64,000 nucleotides of DNA, from NCBI RefSeq assembly GCF_003852545.1, contig NZ_QAJR01000017.1:13056-77055 (forward strand). Direction: 5' to 3'. The position numbers and the translations under genes are program-made. This stretch comes from Acidovorax sp. FJL06. GTDB lineage: Bacteria; Pseudomonadota; Gammaproteobacteria; Burkholderiales; Burkholderiaceae_C. Shown here one piece after another: positions 10,161-20,142 of this stretch. The notes beneath the pieces are model-generated. The model was not told where the DNA came from. It worked only from the letters and a program-made list of their open reading frames with translations, and searched no databases. Numbering within the stretch: position 1 is the first letter of the stretch; each line of letters begins with the position of its first letter.

Positions 10161-11519
10161 TCAGGCGGAGGTGGAAGCCTGAGGGGTCTTCTCTTTGCGG
10201 ATCAGCGCTTCGAATTCCGGACGGAAGTGCTTGATCATGGCGCGCACCGGCATGGCCGCGGCGTCACCCAGCGCACAAATGGTGCGGCCCTGGATGTTGT
10301 CTGCCACCGAATTGAGCAGGTTCAGGTCGCCATCGCGCCCCTGGCCATGCTGGATCCGGTCAATCACGCGCCACATCCAGCCCGTGCCTTCACGGCAGGG
10401 CGTGCACTGGCCACAGGATTCATGCGAATAGAAATAGGACAGGCGCAACAGGCTCTCGACCATGCTGCGGGAATCGTCCATCACGATGACGGCACCCGAG
10501 CCCAGCATGGAACCGGCCTTGGCGATGGAGTCGTAGTCCATCGTGCATTCCATGATGACGGACGCGGGCAGCACCGGGGCGGACGAGCCGCCGGGAATCA
10601 CGGCCTTGAGCTGGCGGCCTTTGCGCACGCCACCGGCCAATTCAAGCAGCTTGGCGAACGGCGTGCCCAGAGGCACTTCGTAGTTGCCGGGCTTTTCCAC
10701 GTCACCCGAGACCGAGAAGATCTTGGTGCCGCCATTGTTGGGTTTGCCACATTCGAGGTAAGCAGCACCACCGTTGCGGATGATCCACGGCACGGCTGCG
10801 AAGGTCTCGGTGTTGTTGATGGTGGTGGGCTTGCCGTACAAACCGAAGCTGGCGGGGAACGGTGGCTTGAAGCGCGGCTGCCCCTTCTTGCCTTCCAGCG
10901 ATTCGAGCAGCGCCGTTTCTTCGCCGCAGATGTAAGCGCCGAATCCGTGCGCAGCATGCAGCTGGAAGCTGAAATTGCTGCCCAGGATCTTGTCGCCCAG
11001 ATAGCCCGCAGCGCGTGCTTCTTCCAGCGCGGCTTCAAAGCGGTCGTAGGTCTGGAAGATCTCGCCGTGGATGTAGTTGTAGCCGACGGAGATGCCCATT
11101 GCGTAAGCCGCGATGATCATGCCTTCGATGACAATGTGCGGGTTGAACTGCAGGATGTCGCGGTCCTTGCAGGTGCCAGGCTCGCCTTCATCCGAATTGC
11201 AGACAAGGTACTTCTGGCCCGGGAACGAGCGGGGCATGAAGCTCCACTTGAGGCCGGTGGGGAAGCCCGCACCGCCGCGGCCGCGCAGGCCCGATTCCTT
11301 GACGGTGGCGATCACCTGGTCTTGCGTGAGGCCTGCGCCCTCACCCTGGGCCAGGATCTTGCGCAGCGCGGCGTAACCGCCACGCGCTTCGTAGTCCTTG
11401 ATGCTCCAGTTTGTGCCATCCAGGCCCGCAACGATCTGCGGATTGATGTGGCGGTCGTGGAAGCAGGTCTGGACGCCCGTGGCCTGAAACTGCGAGAGGA
11501 TCTGTGCGGCGGTGGTCAT
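10161..11519 (-). CDS. nuoF: NADH-quinone oxidoreductase subunit F (FMN, NADH site)
   Basis: Flavin subunit that oxidises NADH. It has 452 residues from [12 protein letters not shown]; the longer open frame above it runs through nuoE and is not coding. The glycine-rich FMN/NADH loop is [16 protein letters not shown] (about residues 74-89). The N3 [4Fe-4S] ligands are in [12 protein letters not shown] near residue 366. The start overlaps the nuoE stop by four bases. The usual NADH-binding acidic segment [14 protein letters not shown] is present. Confidence 0.98.
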   Translation of the reverse strand: MTTAAQILSQFQATGVQTCFHDRHINPQIVAGLDGTNWSIKDYEARGGYAALRKILAQGEGAGLTQDQVIATVKESGLRGRGGAGFPTGLKWSFMPRSFPGQKYLVCNSDEGEPGTCKDRDILQFNPHIVIEGMIIAAYAMGISVGYNYIHGEIFQTYDRFEAALEEARAAGYLGDKILGSNFSFQLHAAHGFGAYICGEETALLESLEGKKGQPRFKPPFPASFGLYGKPTTINNTETFAAVPWIIRNGGAAYLECGKPNNGGTKIFSVSGDVEKPGNYEVPLGTPFAKLLELAGGVRKGRQLKAVIPGGSSAPVLPASVIMECTMDYDSIAKAGSMLGSGAVIVMDDSRSMVESLLRLSYFYSHESCGQCTPCREGTGWMWRVIDRIQHGQGRDGDLNLLNSVADNIQGRTICALGDAAAMPVRAMIKHFRPEFEALIRKEKTPQASTSA

Positions 11520-12025
11520 GCTTGCCCTTCCGCTGCCTTGAGGCCGTCGACCAACTGATCGAGCTTGTCGTTGTCCATGAAGCTGCACATGGTGCGGTCG
11601 TTGACCAGCATCACAGGCGCATCGGCGCAGGCGCCCAGACACTCGCACTGCTGCAGCGTGAACAGGCCGTCGGGCGTGGTTTCGCCCATGGCCACGCCGA
11701 GCTTCTTCTCGAGGTGGTGCAGCGCCTTCTGGCCGTCACGCAGCTGGCAAGGCAGGTTGGTACAGACGTTCAGCTTGTACTTGCCCGTGGGCTGCTGGTT
11801 GTACATGTTGTAGAACGTGGTGACTTCGTGCACCGCAATCTGGGCCATGCCCAGGTAATCGGCGATCACAGCCTCGCTCTCGGCGCTGACCCAACCCTGC
11901 TCCTGCTGCACGATGGACAGGCAGGCCATCACGGCGGACTGCGCCTGCTCGGGCGGGTACTTGGCCACTTCGCGCGCAAAGCGCGCCAGCGTGGCTTCGG
12001 TGATCTTGGTATTGCTGTTGCTCAT
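11516..12025 (-). CDS. nuoE: NADH-quinone oxidoreductase subunit E ([2Fe-2S])
   Basis: Thioredoxin-fold subunit carrying cluster N1a. It has 169 residues. The four cluster cysteines are visible as [11 protein letters not shown] and [11 protein letters not shown], with the spacing of the 24-kDa family. It overlaps nuoF (four bases) and nuoD (four bases), so D-E-F are probably translationally coupled. Start [20 protein letters not shown]. Confidence 0.98.
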   Translation of the reverse strand: MSNSNTKITEATLARFAREVAKYPPEQAQSAVMACLSIVQQEQGWVSAESEAVIADYLGMAQIAVHEVTTFYNMYNQQPTGKYKLNVCTNLPCQLRDGQKALHHLEKKLGVAMGETTPDGLFTLQQCECLGACADAPVMLVNDRTMCSFMDNDKLDQLVDGLKAAEGQA

Positions 12026-13275
12026 CGGTCGATCTCTCCGAACACGATATCCATGGTGCCGATGATGGCCACGGCATCGGCGATCATGTGGCCGCGGGCC
12101 ATTTCGTCCAGCGTGGCCAGGTGCGCAAAGCCCGGCGCCCGGATCTTCAGGCGGTAAGGTTTGTTGGCGCCGTCGCTGATCAGATAGATGCCGAATTCAC
12201 CCTTGGGATGTTCGACCGCCGCGTAGGCCTCCCCTTCGGGCACGTGGAAGCCTTCGGTGAAGAGCTTGAAATGGTGAATCAGCTCTTCCATGTTCGACTT
12301 CATGGATTCACGATCGGGCGCAGCCACCTTGTGGTTGTCGGTAATGACAGGACCGGGGTTGGCGCGCAGCCAGTCCACGCACTGCTTGATGATGCGGTTG
12401 GACTCGCGCATCTCCTGCACACGCACGAGATAGCGGTCATAGCAATCACCCGTCTTGCCCACCGGAATGTCGAAGTCCATGCGGTCGTAGACATCGTAGG
12501 GCTGCGTCTTGCGCAGGTCCCAGGCGATGCCGGAGCCACGGATCATGGGGCCGGTCATGCCCAGGTTGAGCGCGCGCTCGGGCGGCACCACGCCGATGCC
12601 CACAGTGCGCTGCTTCCAGATGCGGTTGTCGGTCAGCAGGGTCTCGTACTCGTCCACGCAAGCGGGAAAGCGCTTCGTGAAATCGTCGATGAAATCCAGC
12701 AGCGAACCCTGGCGGTTCTGGTTCAGAGCCTCCAACGCCTTGGCGTTCTTGATCTTGCTGACCTTGTACTGCGGCATGGAGTCCGGCAGGTCACGGTAGA
12801 CGCCGCCCGGGCGGAAATAGGCTGCATGCATGCGCGCGCCGGAAACGGCTTCGTACATGTCAAACAGGTCTTCGCGCTCACGGAAGGTGTAGATCAGGAT
12901 GGTGGAGCTGCCGCAGTCGTTGCCGTGCGAACCCAGCCACATCAGATGGTTCAGCAGGCGCGTGATCTCGGAGAACATCACGCGGATGTACTGCGCGCGC
13001 TCGGGCACTTCCAGGCCCAGCAGCTTCTCGATGGCCAGGCAGTAGGCGTGCTCGTTGGACATCATGGACACGTAGTCCAGGCGGTCCATGTAGGGCAGCG
13101 ACTGGATGTAGGTCTTGTGCTCGGCCAGCTTTTCGGTGGCGCGGTGCAACAGGCCGATGTGCGGGTCGGCGCGTTGCACGACTTCGCCGTCGAGCTCGAG
13201 CACCAGGCGCAGCACGCCGTGCGCTGCAGGGTGCTGCGGTCCGAAGTTCAGGGAGTAGTTCTTGATTTCAGCCAT
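12022..13275 (-). CDS. nuoD: NADH-quinone oxidoreductase subunit D
   Basis: 49-kDa-type subunit that forms the quinone site with NuoB. It has 417 residues, separate from NuoC (the two are fused in E. coli). The family N-terminus is clear: [19 protein letters not shown], with the quinone-site histidine in GPQHPAAHG. The C-terminus ends [20 protein letters not shown], as in hydrogenase-like large subunits. It lies 27 bases after nuoC. Confidence 0.98.
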   Translation of the reverse strand: MAEIKNYSLNFGPQHPAAHGVLRLVLELDGEVVQRADPHIGLLHRATEKLAEHKTYIQSLPYMDRLDYVSMMSNEHAYCLAIEKLLGLEVPERAQYIRVMFSEITRLLNHLMWLGSHGNDCGSSTILIYTFREREDLFDMYEAVSGARMHAAYFRPGGVYRDLPDSMPQYKVSKIKNAKALEALNQNRQGSLLDFIDDFTKRFPACVDEYETLLTDNRIWKQRTVGIGVVPPERALNLGMTGPMIRGSGIAWDLRKTQPYDVYDRMDFDIPVGKTGDCYDRYLVRVQEMRESNRIIKQCVDWLRANPGPVITDNHKVAAPDRESMKSNMEELIHHFKLFTEGFHVPEGEAYAAVEHPKGEFGIYLISDGANKPYRLKIRAPGFAHLATLDEMARGHMIADAVAIIGTMDIVFGEIDR

Positions 13276-13302
13276 GGTGGGTCACGTGGGGCGCAGGGCG
13301 CC

Positions 13303-13911
13303 TTAGTGCAGGCCTCCGTACTTGTCTTCGCGGATGATGCGTGGCGTGATTTCACGCGGCTCGATCGAGACGGGCTCGTAGACCACCCGGCGTTGCTCGG
13401 CGTCGTAACGCATCTCGACATGGCCCGACAGGGGGAAGTCCTTGCGGAACGGATGGCCGATGAAGCCATAGTCAGTCAGGATGCGGCGCAGGTCGTTGTG
13501 GCCATCGAACACGATACCAAACAGGTCGAACGCCTCGCGCTCATACCAGTTGGCCGAATTCCACAGGTCAGAGACCGATGCCACCACCGGAAAGTCATCG
13601 TCGGCGCAAAACACCTTCACGCGCACGCGCTGATTGAGGCTGACGGACAGCAGGTGTGACACCACACAGTAGCGCGCACCCTCGTTCACCGCATCGCCAT
13701 ACGCGGAGTAGTCCACACCACACAGATCCACCAGTTGCTCAAAGCGGCAACCCTCGGCGTCACGCAACAGGCGCATGGCCTCCAGGTAGTCGGCTGCAGA
13801 CACCACCACCGTGACCTCATCCAGGGCCACCGTGATCTGACGCACCTTGGCGCCCAACGCCGCAGCAATGTTGTCTTTGAGTTTTTCAGGCCGAATGGCA
13901 ACAGCAGTCAT
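13303..13911 (-). CDS. nuoC: NADH-quinone oxidoreductase subunit C
   Basis: 30-kDa-type structural subunit of the hydrophilic arm. It has 202 residues from [14 protein letters not shown]; an ATG one codon upstream (13914) or the open frame to 13935 are alternatives. The family signature is [20 protein letters not shown] followed by [11 protein letters not shown] (residues about 120-160). It is ten bases after nuoB and lies in the standard operon order. Confidence 0.97.
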   Translation of the reverse strand: MTAVAIRPEKLKDNIAAALGAKVRQITVALDEVTVVVSAADYLEAMRLLRDAEGCRFEQLVDLCGVDYSAYGDAVNEGARYCVVSHLLSVSLNQRVRVKVFCADDDFPVVASVSDLWNSANWYEREAFDLFGIVFDGHNDLRRILTDYGFIGHPFRKDFPLSGHVEMRYDAEQRRVVYEPVSIEPREITPRIIREDKYGGLH

Positions 13912-13921
13912 CATCAACCCT

Positions 13922-14401
13922 TCAGACACGAGCAATGGTGTTGGTGCGGCGAATCTTCTGCTGCAACTGGATGATCCCGTAGATCAGCGCTTCTGCCGTG
14001 GGCGGGCAGCCCGGCACATACACATCCACAGGCACGATGCGGTCACACCCACGCACCACGGAATAGCTGTAGTGGTAGTAGCCACCACCATTGGCGCACG
14101 AGCCCATCGAGAGCACCCAGCGGGGCTCGGACATCTGGTCGTACACCTTGCGCAACGCAGGCGCCATCTTGTTGCACAGCGTGCCCGCCACGATCATCAG
14201 ATCAGACTGCCGGGGGCTGGCACGAAACACTTCGGCGCCGAAGCGGCCGATGTCATAACGGGCCGCCGCCGCGTGCATCATCTCGACAGCACAGCAGGCC
14301 AGGCCAAACGTCATCGGCCACAGGGAACCGGTCTTGGCCCAATTCACCACGGAGTCGTAACTCGTGGTGATGAAGCCTTCCTTCATCACGCCTTCAATCA
14401 T
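13922..14401 (-). CDS. nuoB: NADH-quinone oxidoreductase subunit B (cluster N2)
   Basis: Subunit carrying the terminal [4Fe-4S] cluster N2 next to the quinone site. It has 159 residues from [16 protein letters not shown]; the frame extends 22 codons upstream into nuoA, but that extension does not fit the family. All cluster cysteines are visible: [26 protein letters not shown] and [11 protein letters not shown], the tandem cysteine being typical. It is 25 bases after nuoA. Confidence 0.98.
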   Translation of the reverse strand: MIEGVMKEGFITTSYDSVVNWAKTGSLWPMTFGLACCAVEMMHAAAARYDIGRFGAEVFRASPRQSDLMIVAGTLCNKMAPALRKVYDQMSEPRWVLSMGSCANGGGYYHYSYSVVRGCDRIVPVDVYVPGCPPTAEALIYGIIQLQQKIRRTNTIARV

Positions 14402-14426
14402 TGCATCGATCCTTGTTGAAGCCCGC

Positions 14427-14786
14427 TCATTCCCAATCCAGGGCACCCTTTTTCCACTCGTAGGCAAAGCCCACGACCAGGATGGCCAGGAAGATCACGA
14501 CCGCCACGAAGCCTGCCATGCCCACTTCATGCAGCGTCACCGCCCAGGGGAAGAGGAATGCGATTTCGAGGTCGAACAGAATGAAGAGAATGGCCACGAG
14601 GTAGTAGCGCACGTCAAACTTCATGCGCGCATCCTCGAAGGCTTCAAAGCCACATTCGTAGGGGGAGTTCTTTGCGGCATCCGGGCGATTGGGGCCCAGT
14701 ATGTAGCCGAGTACGAGGGGGACAACGCCTACGGCGATGCCGACCAAGATGAACAAAAGGACGGGGAGGTACTGATCGAGGTTCAT
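14427..14786 (-). CDS. nuoA: NADH-quinone oxidoreductase subunit A
   Basis: First gene of the complex I operon: a three-helix membrane subunit (119 residues). The conserved motif [20 protein letters not shown] (about residues 40-59) and the acidic helix [16 protein letters not shown] are present. Upstream (14787-14859) lies only a short spacer before tRNA-Leu, so the operon promoter is either in that 73-base gap or shared with the tRNA/secG unit. I see no clear -35/-10 pair there. Confidence 0.98.
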   Translation of the reverse strand: MNLDQYLPVLLFILVGIAVGVVPLVLGYILGPNRPDAAKNSPYECGFEAFEDARMKFDVRYYLVAILFILFDLEIAFLFPWAVTLHEVGMAGFVAVVIFLAILVVGFAYEWKKGALDWE

Positions 14787-14859
14787 CTTGAGGATGTGCT
14801 CACCGCTGTGGCCTTGCCCGACATGAGCCCGGATGGGTCATGCGGGGAGGCCTTTGTTT

Positions 14860-14944
14860 TGGTGCCGTCGGCGAGACTCGAACTCGCACAGCTTTCGCCA
14901 CTACCCCCTCAAGATAGCGTGTCTACCAATTTCACCACGACGGC
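14860..14944 (-). tRNA. tRNA-Leu (anticodon GAG)
   Basis: The minus strand folds as a class II tRNA of 85 nt with an encoded CCA end. The acceptor stem pairs GCCGTCG with CGACGGC, and the discriminator is A. The D-loop has AAATTGGTAGAC. The anticodon stem is CTATC/GGTAG around loop TTGAGGG, giving GAG. A long variable arm follows, and the T-arm is GTTCGAGTC. It decodes CUC/CUU leucine codons. The position between secG and nuoA is the usual one in related betaproteobacteria. Confidence 0.96.
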
Positions 14945-15058
14945 TGGTTGCTGTATCTGGATGGCATGAGGAACCTTGCGGTTTTGGCTTTCCAGACAAT
15001 CCAGAATTCTACTCCGGAAAAACCCTGCTTCAGCTTTCAGGGCCCAAATTAGTGCAGA

Positions 15059-15430
15059 TTATTTGGTCGGAATCTGCGCTGCGCCCGATGCAGGCGCGGC
15101 AGGCACCGCAGCAGCCTCCGGAGCTGCAGGCGCGGCGCCAGCAGGGGCCGCAGCAGCAGGCGCTTCCAACACGCTGCCAGAACTGGCAGGACGGGCGTTG
15201 CCAAAGTAGGCCAGCGCCAGCGTGGACACAAAAAAGACCGCCGCCAGCACCGCCGTGGTGCGGGACAAAAAGTTGGCACTGCCACTGGCGCCAAACAGGC
15301 TGCCAGAGCTCCCGCTGCCAAATGCAGCCCCCATGTCCGCCCCCTTGCCATGCTGAATGAGGATCAGGCCAATCATCACCAGGGCCGCCAACATCTGCAC
15401 CGCCAAAATCACATTCACGATCACGTTCAT
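15059..15430 (-). CDS. secG: Preprotein translocase subunit SecG
   Basis: Small SecYEG translocon subunit in the inner membrane. It has 123 residues: helix 1 (VIVNVILAVQMLAALVMIGL), the family motif LIQHGKGADMGAAFGSGSS, then helix 2 (TTAVLAAVFFVSTLALAYF). The last 45 residues are an Ala/Pro-rich tail (AAAAPAGAAPAAP), which is low-complexity and longer than in E. coli SecG. It is 36 bases after tpiA and probably co-transcribed with it. Confidence 0.97.
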   Translation of the reverse strand: MNVIVNVILAVQMLAALVMIGLILIQHGKGADMGAAFGSGSSGSLFGASGSANFLSRTTAVLAAVFFVSTLALAYFGNARPASSGSVLEAPAAAAPAGAAPAAPEAAAVPAAPASGAAQIPTK

Positions 15431-15466
15431 TCTCTGTTCACTCCTGATTGAATAGCTTCAGCAGCC

Positions 15467-16216
15467 TTACCGGGCTGCCGCAATGATTTGCAAAAAGTCG
15501 GGGGCCTTCAACGAGGCGCCCCCCACCAACCCACCGTCAATGTCCGGCTGGGCCAGCAGTTGCGCCGCGTTGGCCGCATTCATGCTGCCGCCATAGAGCA
15601 GGCGGATGCGGTCGGCGTGCCCGCTCGCCGCCGAAAGCTGTGCACGCAACACGGCGTGGACGGCCTGCGCCTGCTCCGGCGAGGCCGTGCGGCCCGTGCC
15701 AATGGCCCAGACGGGCTCATACGCCACCACGATCTCGCTGATGCAATGGCCATTGAGGTGGATCACGGCCGCGAGCTGGCGCTTGACAACCGCTTCGGTC
15801 TGACCCGCCTCGCGCTCCTGCAGGGTCTCGCCCACGCACACGATGGGGGTGACACCCGCCGCCAGGGCACGCTGCGCCTTCTCCGCCACCACCACGTCGG
15901 TTTCGCCATGGTACTGGCGGCGCTCCGAGTGCCCCACCAAGGCATAGCGCACACCAAAATCCTTGAGCATGGCCACGGAGATTTCACCGGTATAGGCCCC
16001 CGACTCGTGCCGGGACACATCCTGCGCCGCTGTAGCGACCACGCTTCCGGCAGTGAGCGCCTGCACCTGCGCCAAATACGGCGCAGGCACGGCCACGGCC
16101 ACATCGCAGGCCCCATCACCCAAGCCCGCGACGAGCGCTTTCAGCAATGCCTCGTTGGCAGTCAGGCTGCCGTTCATCTTCCAGTTGCCTGCGATGAGTT
16201 TTTTCTTGCTGTTCAT
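15467..16216 (-). CDS. tpiA: Triosephosphate isomerase
   Basis: Glycolytic enzyme interconverting dihydroxyacetone phosphate and glyceraldehyde 3-phosphate in the cytoplasm. It has 249 residues from [16 protein letters not shown]; an open extension of 44 codons above it overlaps the oxidoreductase gene and is not coding. Catalytic elements are visible: Lys in NWKMNG, His in LVGHSERR, Glu in [13 protein letters not shown], and the phosphate loop LLYGGSMN. It starts two bases after the stop of the upstream quinone oxidoreductase, so the two are in one transcript. Confidence 0.98.
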   Translation of the reverse strand: MNSKKKLIAGNWKMNGSLTANEALLKALVAGLGDGACDVAVAVPAPYLAQVQALTAGSVVATAAQDVSRHESGAYTGEISVAMLKDFGVRYALVGHSERRQYHGETDVVVAEKAQRALAAGVTPIVCVGETLQEREAGQTEAVVKRQLAAVIHLNGHCISEIVVAYEPVWAIGTGRTASPEQAQAVHAVLRAQLSAASGHADRIRLLYGGSMNAANAAQLLAQPDIDGGLVGGASLKAPDFLQIIAAAR

Positions 16217-16218
16217 GA

Positions 16219-17205
16219 TTACCACGTCAAAACAATCTTGCCGATATGCTGATTCGACTCCATCAGGGCGTGGGCCTGCGATGCGTCTGCCGCAGCAAAC
16301 ACGCTGTGGACAACCGGGCGCACCTGGCCCGCCGCCAGCAAGGGCCACACCCGCTCACGCAGCGCGCGGGCAATCGCCCCCTTGAAGGCCACGGGACGCG
16401 GACGCAGCGTAGATCCGGTGATGGTCAGGCGGCGCCGCAGAACCAGCCCCGCATTGAAGTCACTCTTGACCCCACCCTGCACCGCGATGATGACCAGGCG
16501 GCCATCTTCCGCGAGACACTCCACCTCCCGCGCCACATAGTCGCCCGCGACCATGTCGAGCACCACGTCAACACCCCGCCCTTCCGTGATGCGCTTGGCC
16601 TCCGCCACAAAGTCCTGCGACTTGTAGTTGATGGCATGGTGCGCACCCAGCGCAAGGCAGGCCGCGCATTTGTCGTCGCTGCCCGCCGTGGCAATGACCA
16701 CCGCACCCAGGGCCCGTGCCAACTGGATCGCCGTAACGCCGATGCCACTGGTACCGCCCTGCACCAACAGGGTCTCCCCCGCCTGCAGGCGGCCACGGTC
16801 GAAGACATTGCTCCACACCGTGAAGAAGGTCTCGGGCAGCGACGCGGCATCCACATCGCTCAACCCTTCCGGCACAGGCAAACACTGCGCCACCGGAGCG
16901 ATACACCATTCGGCATAACCACCACCAGCCACCAGTGCGCACACGCGGTCACCCACTTGGATGCCCGCATCGGCCAGCGCCACGGCATCGCCGGACTCCA
17001 CCACGCCCGCCACCTCCAGACCCGGCAGGTCCGACGTGCCCGGCGGGGGGGCGTAGTGCCCCATGCGCTGCAGCACGTCGGGGCGGTTGATGCCACTAGC
17101 GGCAACGCGGATCAGCAGCTCACCCGCGCCAGGCTGCGGCTTGGGGCGATCCCCCAGGGCCAGCACCTGCGGCCCGCCAAAAGATGTGATCTCGACTGCG
17201 CGCAT
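16219..17205 (-). CDS. NAD(P)H quinone oxidoreductase, zinc-independent MDR (PIG3-like)
   Basis: Medium-chain dehydrogenase/reductase of the quinone oxidoreductase group that reduces quinones with NADPH in the cytoplasm. It has 328 residues from [15 protein letters not shown]; a start 12 codons upstream is possible but does not fit the family. The Rossmann motif is [20 protein letters not shown] (about residues 149-168), of the AxxGxxG type used by this group. The N-terminal half has the GroES-like fold ([17 protein letters not shown]) with no zinc ligands, which places it with PIG3/Qor rather than alcohol dehydrogenases. It precedes tpiA by two bases. Confidence 0.9.
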   Translation of the reverse strand: MRAVEITSFGGPQVLALGDRPKPQPGAGELLIRVAASGINRPDVLQRMGHYAPPPGTSDLPGLEVAGVVESGDAVALADAGIQVGDRVCALVAGGGYAEWCIAPVAQCLPVPEGLSDVDAASLPETFFTVWSNVFDRGRLQAGETLLVQGGTSGIGVTAIQLARALGAVVIATAGSDDKCAACLALGAHHAINYKSQDFVAEAKRITEGRGVDVVLDMVAGDYVAREVECLAEDGRLVIIAVQGGVKSDFNAGLVLRRRLTITGSTLRPRPVAFKGAIARALRERVWPLLAAGQVRPVVHSVFAAADASQAHALMESNQHIGKIVLTW

Positions 17206-17240
17206 ATTGCAATCCAATGAAATAAAGCCCCAATGATTCA

Positions 17241-17291
17241 TGCCGCCAGCGCTTTACCCAAAAGCGCCAGCAGCTACAAAATCAATAGCAA
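17241..17291. repeat. Dispersed intergenic hairpin repeat, copy 1
   Basis: Between pnp and the oxidoreductase gene. It contains a 7-bp stem, GCGCTTT-acccA-AAAGCGC (17249-17267), flanked by AGCAGCTACAAAATCAATAG. The same geometry recurs at 35283-35301 with flanking TATCAAAA/AGCTATC words, and looser copies lie near 19576, 30157 and 46132. I recognise this as a short repeat common in Comamonadaceae intergenic regions. Confidence 0.7.
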
Positions 17292-17300
17292 CCAAGCCGA

Positions 17301-19562
17301 TCAGCCAACCACCTGCTCGGACGCACCATCCGACAGCAGGGATTGCTGTTGTTGCTGCTGCTGTTCAGCCGGCTGGCGGCTGGCATCACGGCCACCGTCA
17401 CGACCATGGTCGCGGCGCGGCTCGCGCTCACCGCGCTCGGCCGGGGCCGGACGGTCGCTGCCGCCGGCTGGACGCTCGGCCAACACCTTCATCGACAGCT
17501 TGATACGGCCCTTTTCGTCGGTTTCCATGACCTTGACCTTCACGATCTGGCCTTCGGTCAGGTAGTCGGACACCCGCTCGACGCGCTCGTGCGCGATCTG
17601 GCTGATGTGCAGCAGACCATCCTTGCCGGGCAGCAGGTTGATCAGTGCGCCGAAGTCCAGGATCTTCGTCACAGGGCCTTCGTAGATCTTGCCGATCTCG
17701 ACTTCGGCCGTGATCTGCTCGATGCGCTTCTTGGCCTCGTCGGCCTTCGCTGCATCGGTGGCGGCGATGGTGATGGTGCCGTCTTCCTCGATGTTGATCT
17801 GGCAGCCGGTTTCTTCGGTCAGCGCGCGGATCACGGCACCGCCCTTGCCGATCACGTCGCGGATCTTCTCGGGGTTGATCTTCATCGTGTAAAGCTTGGG
17901 CGCGAAGTTGGACACCTCGGTCTTGGCTTCACCCATGGCTTCCTGCATCTTGCCCAGGATGTGCATGCGCGCCTCCTTGGCTTGGGCCAAAGCGACTTGC
18001 ATGATTTCCTTGGTGATGCCCTGGATCTTGATGTCCATCTGCAGCGCGGTGATACCGCCGGTGGTACCGGCCACCTTGAAGTCCATGTCGCCCAGGTGAT
18101 CTTCGTCACCCAGGATGTCGGTCAGCACGGCAAAGCGGTTGTCTTCCTTGATCAGCCCCATGGCGATGCCGGCCACGTGGGCCTTCATGGGCACGCCAGC
18201 ATCCATCATGGACAGGCAGCCGCCGCAGACCGACGCCATCGACGACGAACCGTTGGACTCGGTGATCTCCGACACCACGCGGATGGTGTACGGGAACTCT
18301 TCCTTGGTCGGCAGCACGGCCACGAGGGCGCGCTTGGCCAGGCGGCCGTGGCCGATTTCGCGGCGCTTGGTCGAGCCCATGCGGCCCACTTCGCCGGTGG
18401 CAAAGGGAGGCATGTTGTAGTGGAACATGAAGCGGTCTTCGAACTCGCCGGCCAGCGCGTCGATGCGCTGCGCGTCGCGCTCGGTGCCCAGCGTGGAGAT
18501 CACCAGCGCCTGGGTTTCGCCGCGCGTGAACAGCGCGGAGCCGTGGGTGCGGGGCAGCACGGAGTTGCGGATCTCGATGGGACGCACGGTGCGCGTGTCG
18601 CGGCCGTCGATGCGGGGCTCACCCGCCAGGATCTGGCTGCGCACGATCTTGGCTTCGATGTCGAACAGCAGGCCTTCAACCTTCACGGAATCAAACTCCA
18701 CGCCTTCGGCCTTCAGCGAGGCGAACACGGAAGCGGTGGCTTCACGCAAGGCGTGCGTACGGGCTTGCTTGCTGCGGATCTGGTAGGCAGCGCGCAGCTT
18801 TTCTTCGGCCAGGCCGGCGACCTTGGCAATGAAGGGCTCGTCCTTGGCGGGAGCCTGCCAGTCCCACACGGGCTTGCCGGCTTCGCGGACCAGCTCATGG
18901 ATAGCATTGATGGCCGCCTTGCCTTGCTCGTGGCCGAACACCACGGCGCCCAGCATCACGTCTTCGGGCAGTTGCTGCGCTTCGGACTCGACCATCAGCA
19001 CGGCGGCTTCGGTACCGGCAACAACCAGGTCCATCTGCGAGCTCTTGCGCAGGGTCTGGCCAGGGTTCAGCACGTATTCGCCATTGATGTAGCCCACGCG
19101 CGCGGCACCGATGGGGCCATTGAACGGAATGCCGGAGATCGACAGCGCCGCGCTCACAGCGATCATGGCGGCGATGTCAGCGTCCACTTCGGGGTTCAGC
19201 GAGATGGTGTGAATGACCACATGCACATCGTTGTAGAAACCTTCGGGGAACAGCGGGCGGATCGGGCGGTCGATCAGGCGGCTGGTCAGGGTTTCGAGTT
19301 CACTGGGCTTGGCTTCGCGCTTGAAGAAGCTGCCGGGGATCTTGCCGGCGGCATACGTCTTCTCGATGTAGTCGACCGTCAGGGGGAAGAAGTCCTGGCC
19401 TGCCTTGGCGATCTTGGAGCCGACCACGGTGGCCAGCACCACGGTATCCTCGATGTTGACCAGCACGGCGCCGGAGGCCTGGCGGGCGATTTCGCCCGTT
19501 TCCATGACGACGGTCTTGCCGCCCCATTGGAAGGACTTGGTGACTTTATTGAAAATGCTCAT
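17301..19562 (-). CDS. pnp: Polyribonucleotide nucleotidyltransferase (PNPase)
   Basis: Phosphorolytic 3'-5' exoribonuclease and degradosome component. It has 753 residues: first RNase PH domain (1-140), helical linker, second RNase PH domain (about 310-540; [20 protein letters not shown] and [16 protein letters not shown]), a KH domain ([20 protein letters not shown]) and an S1 domain ([20 protein letters not shown]). The C-terminal tail is Arg/Gly-rich and ends with a run of seven glutamines encoded by CAG/CAA, a triplet microsatellite. It follows rpsO, as in many bacteria. The Shine-Dalgarno AGGAG lies 7 bases before ATG, just below a perfect palindrome (19584-19601). Confidence 0.98.
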   Translation of the reverse strand: MSIFNKVTKSFQWGGKTVVMETGEIARQASGAVLVNIEDTVVLATVVGSKIAKAGQDFFPLTVDYIEKTYAAGKIPGSFFKREAKPSELETLTSRLIDRPIRPLFPEGFYNDVHVVIHTISLNPEVDADIAAMIAVSAALSISGIPFNGPIGAARVGYINGEYVLNPGQTLRKSSQMDLVVAGTEAAVLMVESEAQQLPEDVMLGAVVFGHEQGKAAINAIHELVREAGKPVWDWQAPAKDEPFIAKVAGLAEEKLRAAYQIRSKQARTHALREATASVFASLKAEGVEFDSVKVEGLLFDIEAKIVRSQILAGEPRIDGRDTRTVRPIEIRNSVLPRTHGSALFTRGETQALVISTLGTERDAQRIDALAGEFEDRFMFHYNMPPFATGEVGRMGSTKRREIGHGRLAKRALVAVLPTKEEFPYTIRVVSEITESNGSSSMASVCGGCLSMMDAGVPMKAHVAGIAMGLIKEDNRFAVLTDILGDEDHLGDMDFKVAGTTGGITALQMDIKIQGITKEIMQVALAQAKEARMHILGKMQEAMGEAKTEVSNFAPKLYTMKINPEKIRDVIGKGGAVIRALTEETGCQINIEEDGTITIAATDAAKADEAKKRIEQITAEVEIGKIYEGPVTKILDFGALINLLPGKDGLLHISQIAHERVERVSDYLTEGQIVKVKVMETDEKGRIKLSMKVLAERPAGGSDRPAPAERGEREPRRDHGRDGGRDASRQPAEQQQQQQQSLLSDGASEQVVG

Positions 19563-19583
19563 GTTCAGCTCCTGTTTTAATAG

Positions 19584-19601
19584 CTGGTAGCGCGCTACCA
19601 G
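19584..19601 (-). promoter_or_regulatory. Perfect 18-bp palindrome in the pnp leader
   Basis: CTGGTAGCG/CGCTACCAG is a perfect inverted repeat 22 bases upstream of the pnp start codon, immediately above the ribosome binding site. In RNA it could form a stem next to the start region. In E. coli the pnp leader hairpin is cut by RNase III and used for autoregulation; whether this one does so is inference. Its flank TTTTAATAGCTGGTAGCGC also matches the dispersed hairpin repeat family. Confidence 0.5.
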
Positions 19602-19714
19602 ATTGTCGCGGAGGGCAATTCAGAACACGATGCCATTCCAGGGAACCTGCCCGCCAGCCTGCGGCGGCAACTTCATTGGAATGACACAGCTTCGCTCTGT
19701 TTTGCGGCTCCGAA

Positions 19715-19756
19715 GTAAAAAACGCCTGAGCTAGCGGACTAACCCAGGCGTTTTCG
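19715..19756 (-). terminator. Rho-independent terminator after rpsO
   Basis: On the minus strand an 8-bp stem AACGCCTG ... CAGGCGTT encloses a 16-base loop and runs directly into a T-rich tail (GTTTTTTAC), 14 bases past the rpsO stop. This is a typical intrinsic terminator; it should make most rpsO transcripts stop before pnp. Confidence 0.85.
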
Positions 19757-19769
19757 CATGCAATGAAAA

Positions 19770-20036
19770 TTACTTGCGCAGACCCAACTTGGCGATCAGC
19801 GCGGTGTAACGGTCAGCGTCCTTGGCCTTCAGATAGTCCAGCAGCTTGCGACGACGGCTCACCATGCGCAGCAGGCCGCGGCGACCGTGGTGGTCCTTGG
19901 CGTGCGTCTTGAAGTGGGGGGTCAGTTCGTTGATGCGGGCGGTCAGCAGGGCCACTTGCACTTCTGGGCTACCAGTGTCATTGGCAGCACGGGCGTTCGC
20001 CTTGACGACTTCGGCCTTGATGGAGGATGCGATCAT
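19770..20036 (-). CDS. rpsO: 30S ribosomal protein S15
   Basis: Primary 16S rRNA-binding protein of the small subunit platform. It has 88 residues from [16 protein letters not shown], the standard length. The family core [20 protein letters not shown] and [20 protein letters not shown] is fully conserved. The open frame continues 32 codons upstream, but the S15 start is unambiguous. It lies upstream of pnp, with the terminator between them. Confidence 0.98.
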   Translation of the reverse strand: MIASSIKAEVVKANARAANDTGSPEVQVALLTARINELTPHFKTHAKDHHGRRGLLRMVSRRRKLLDYLKAKDADRYTALIAKLGLRK

Positions 20037-20142
20037 GTTTTTCCTTGAAAGTGACCCACCGTGAAAGCAGGCCATGGTTTTACTTGCGCCAGCAGCTGGA
20101 ACGGCCGCTGGCGTGCGTCTTGCACCATGCAAAACCTTTGGA

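Noticed and set aside
8091-11558. 1155-codon plus-strand open frame opposite nuoG/nuoF
   Set aside because: Same antisense effect; composition is Ala/Gly/His/Arg-rich and no start or family fits.
17343-19580. 745-codon plus-strand open frame opposite pnp
   Set aside because: Antisense shadow of PNPase, no family resemblance.
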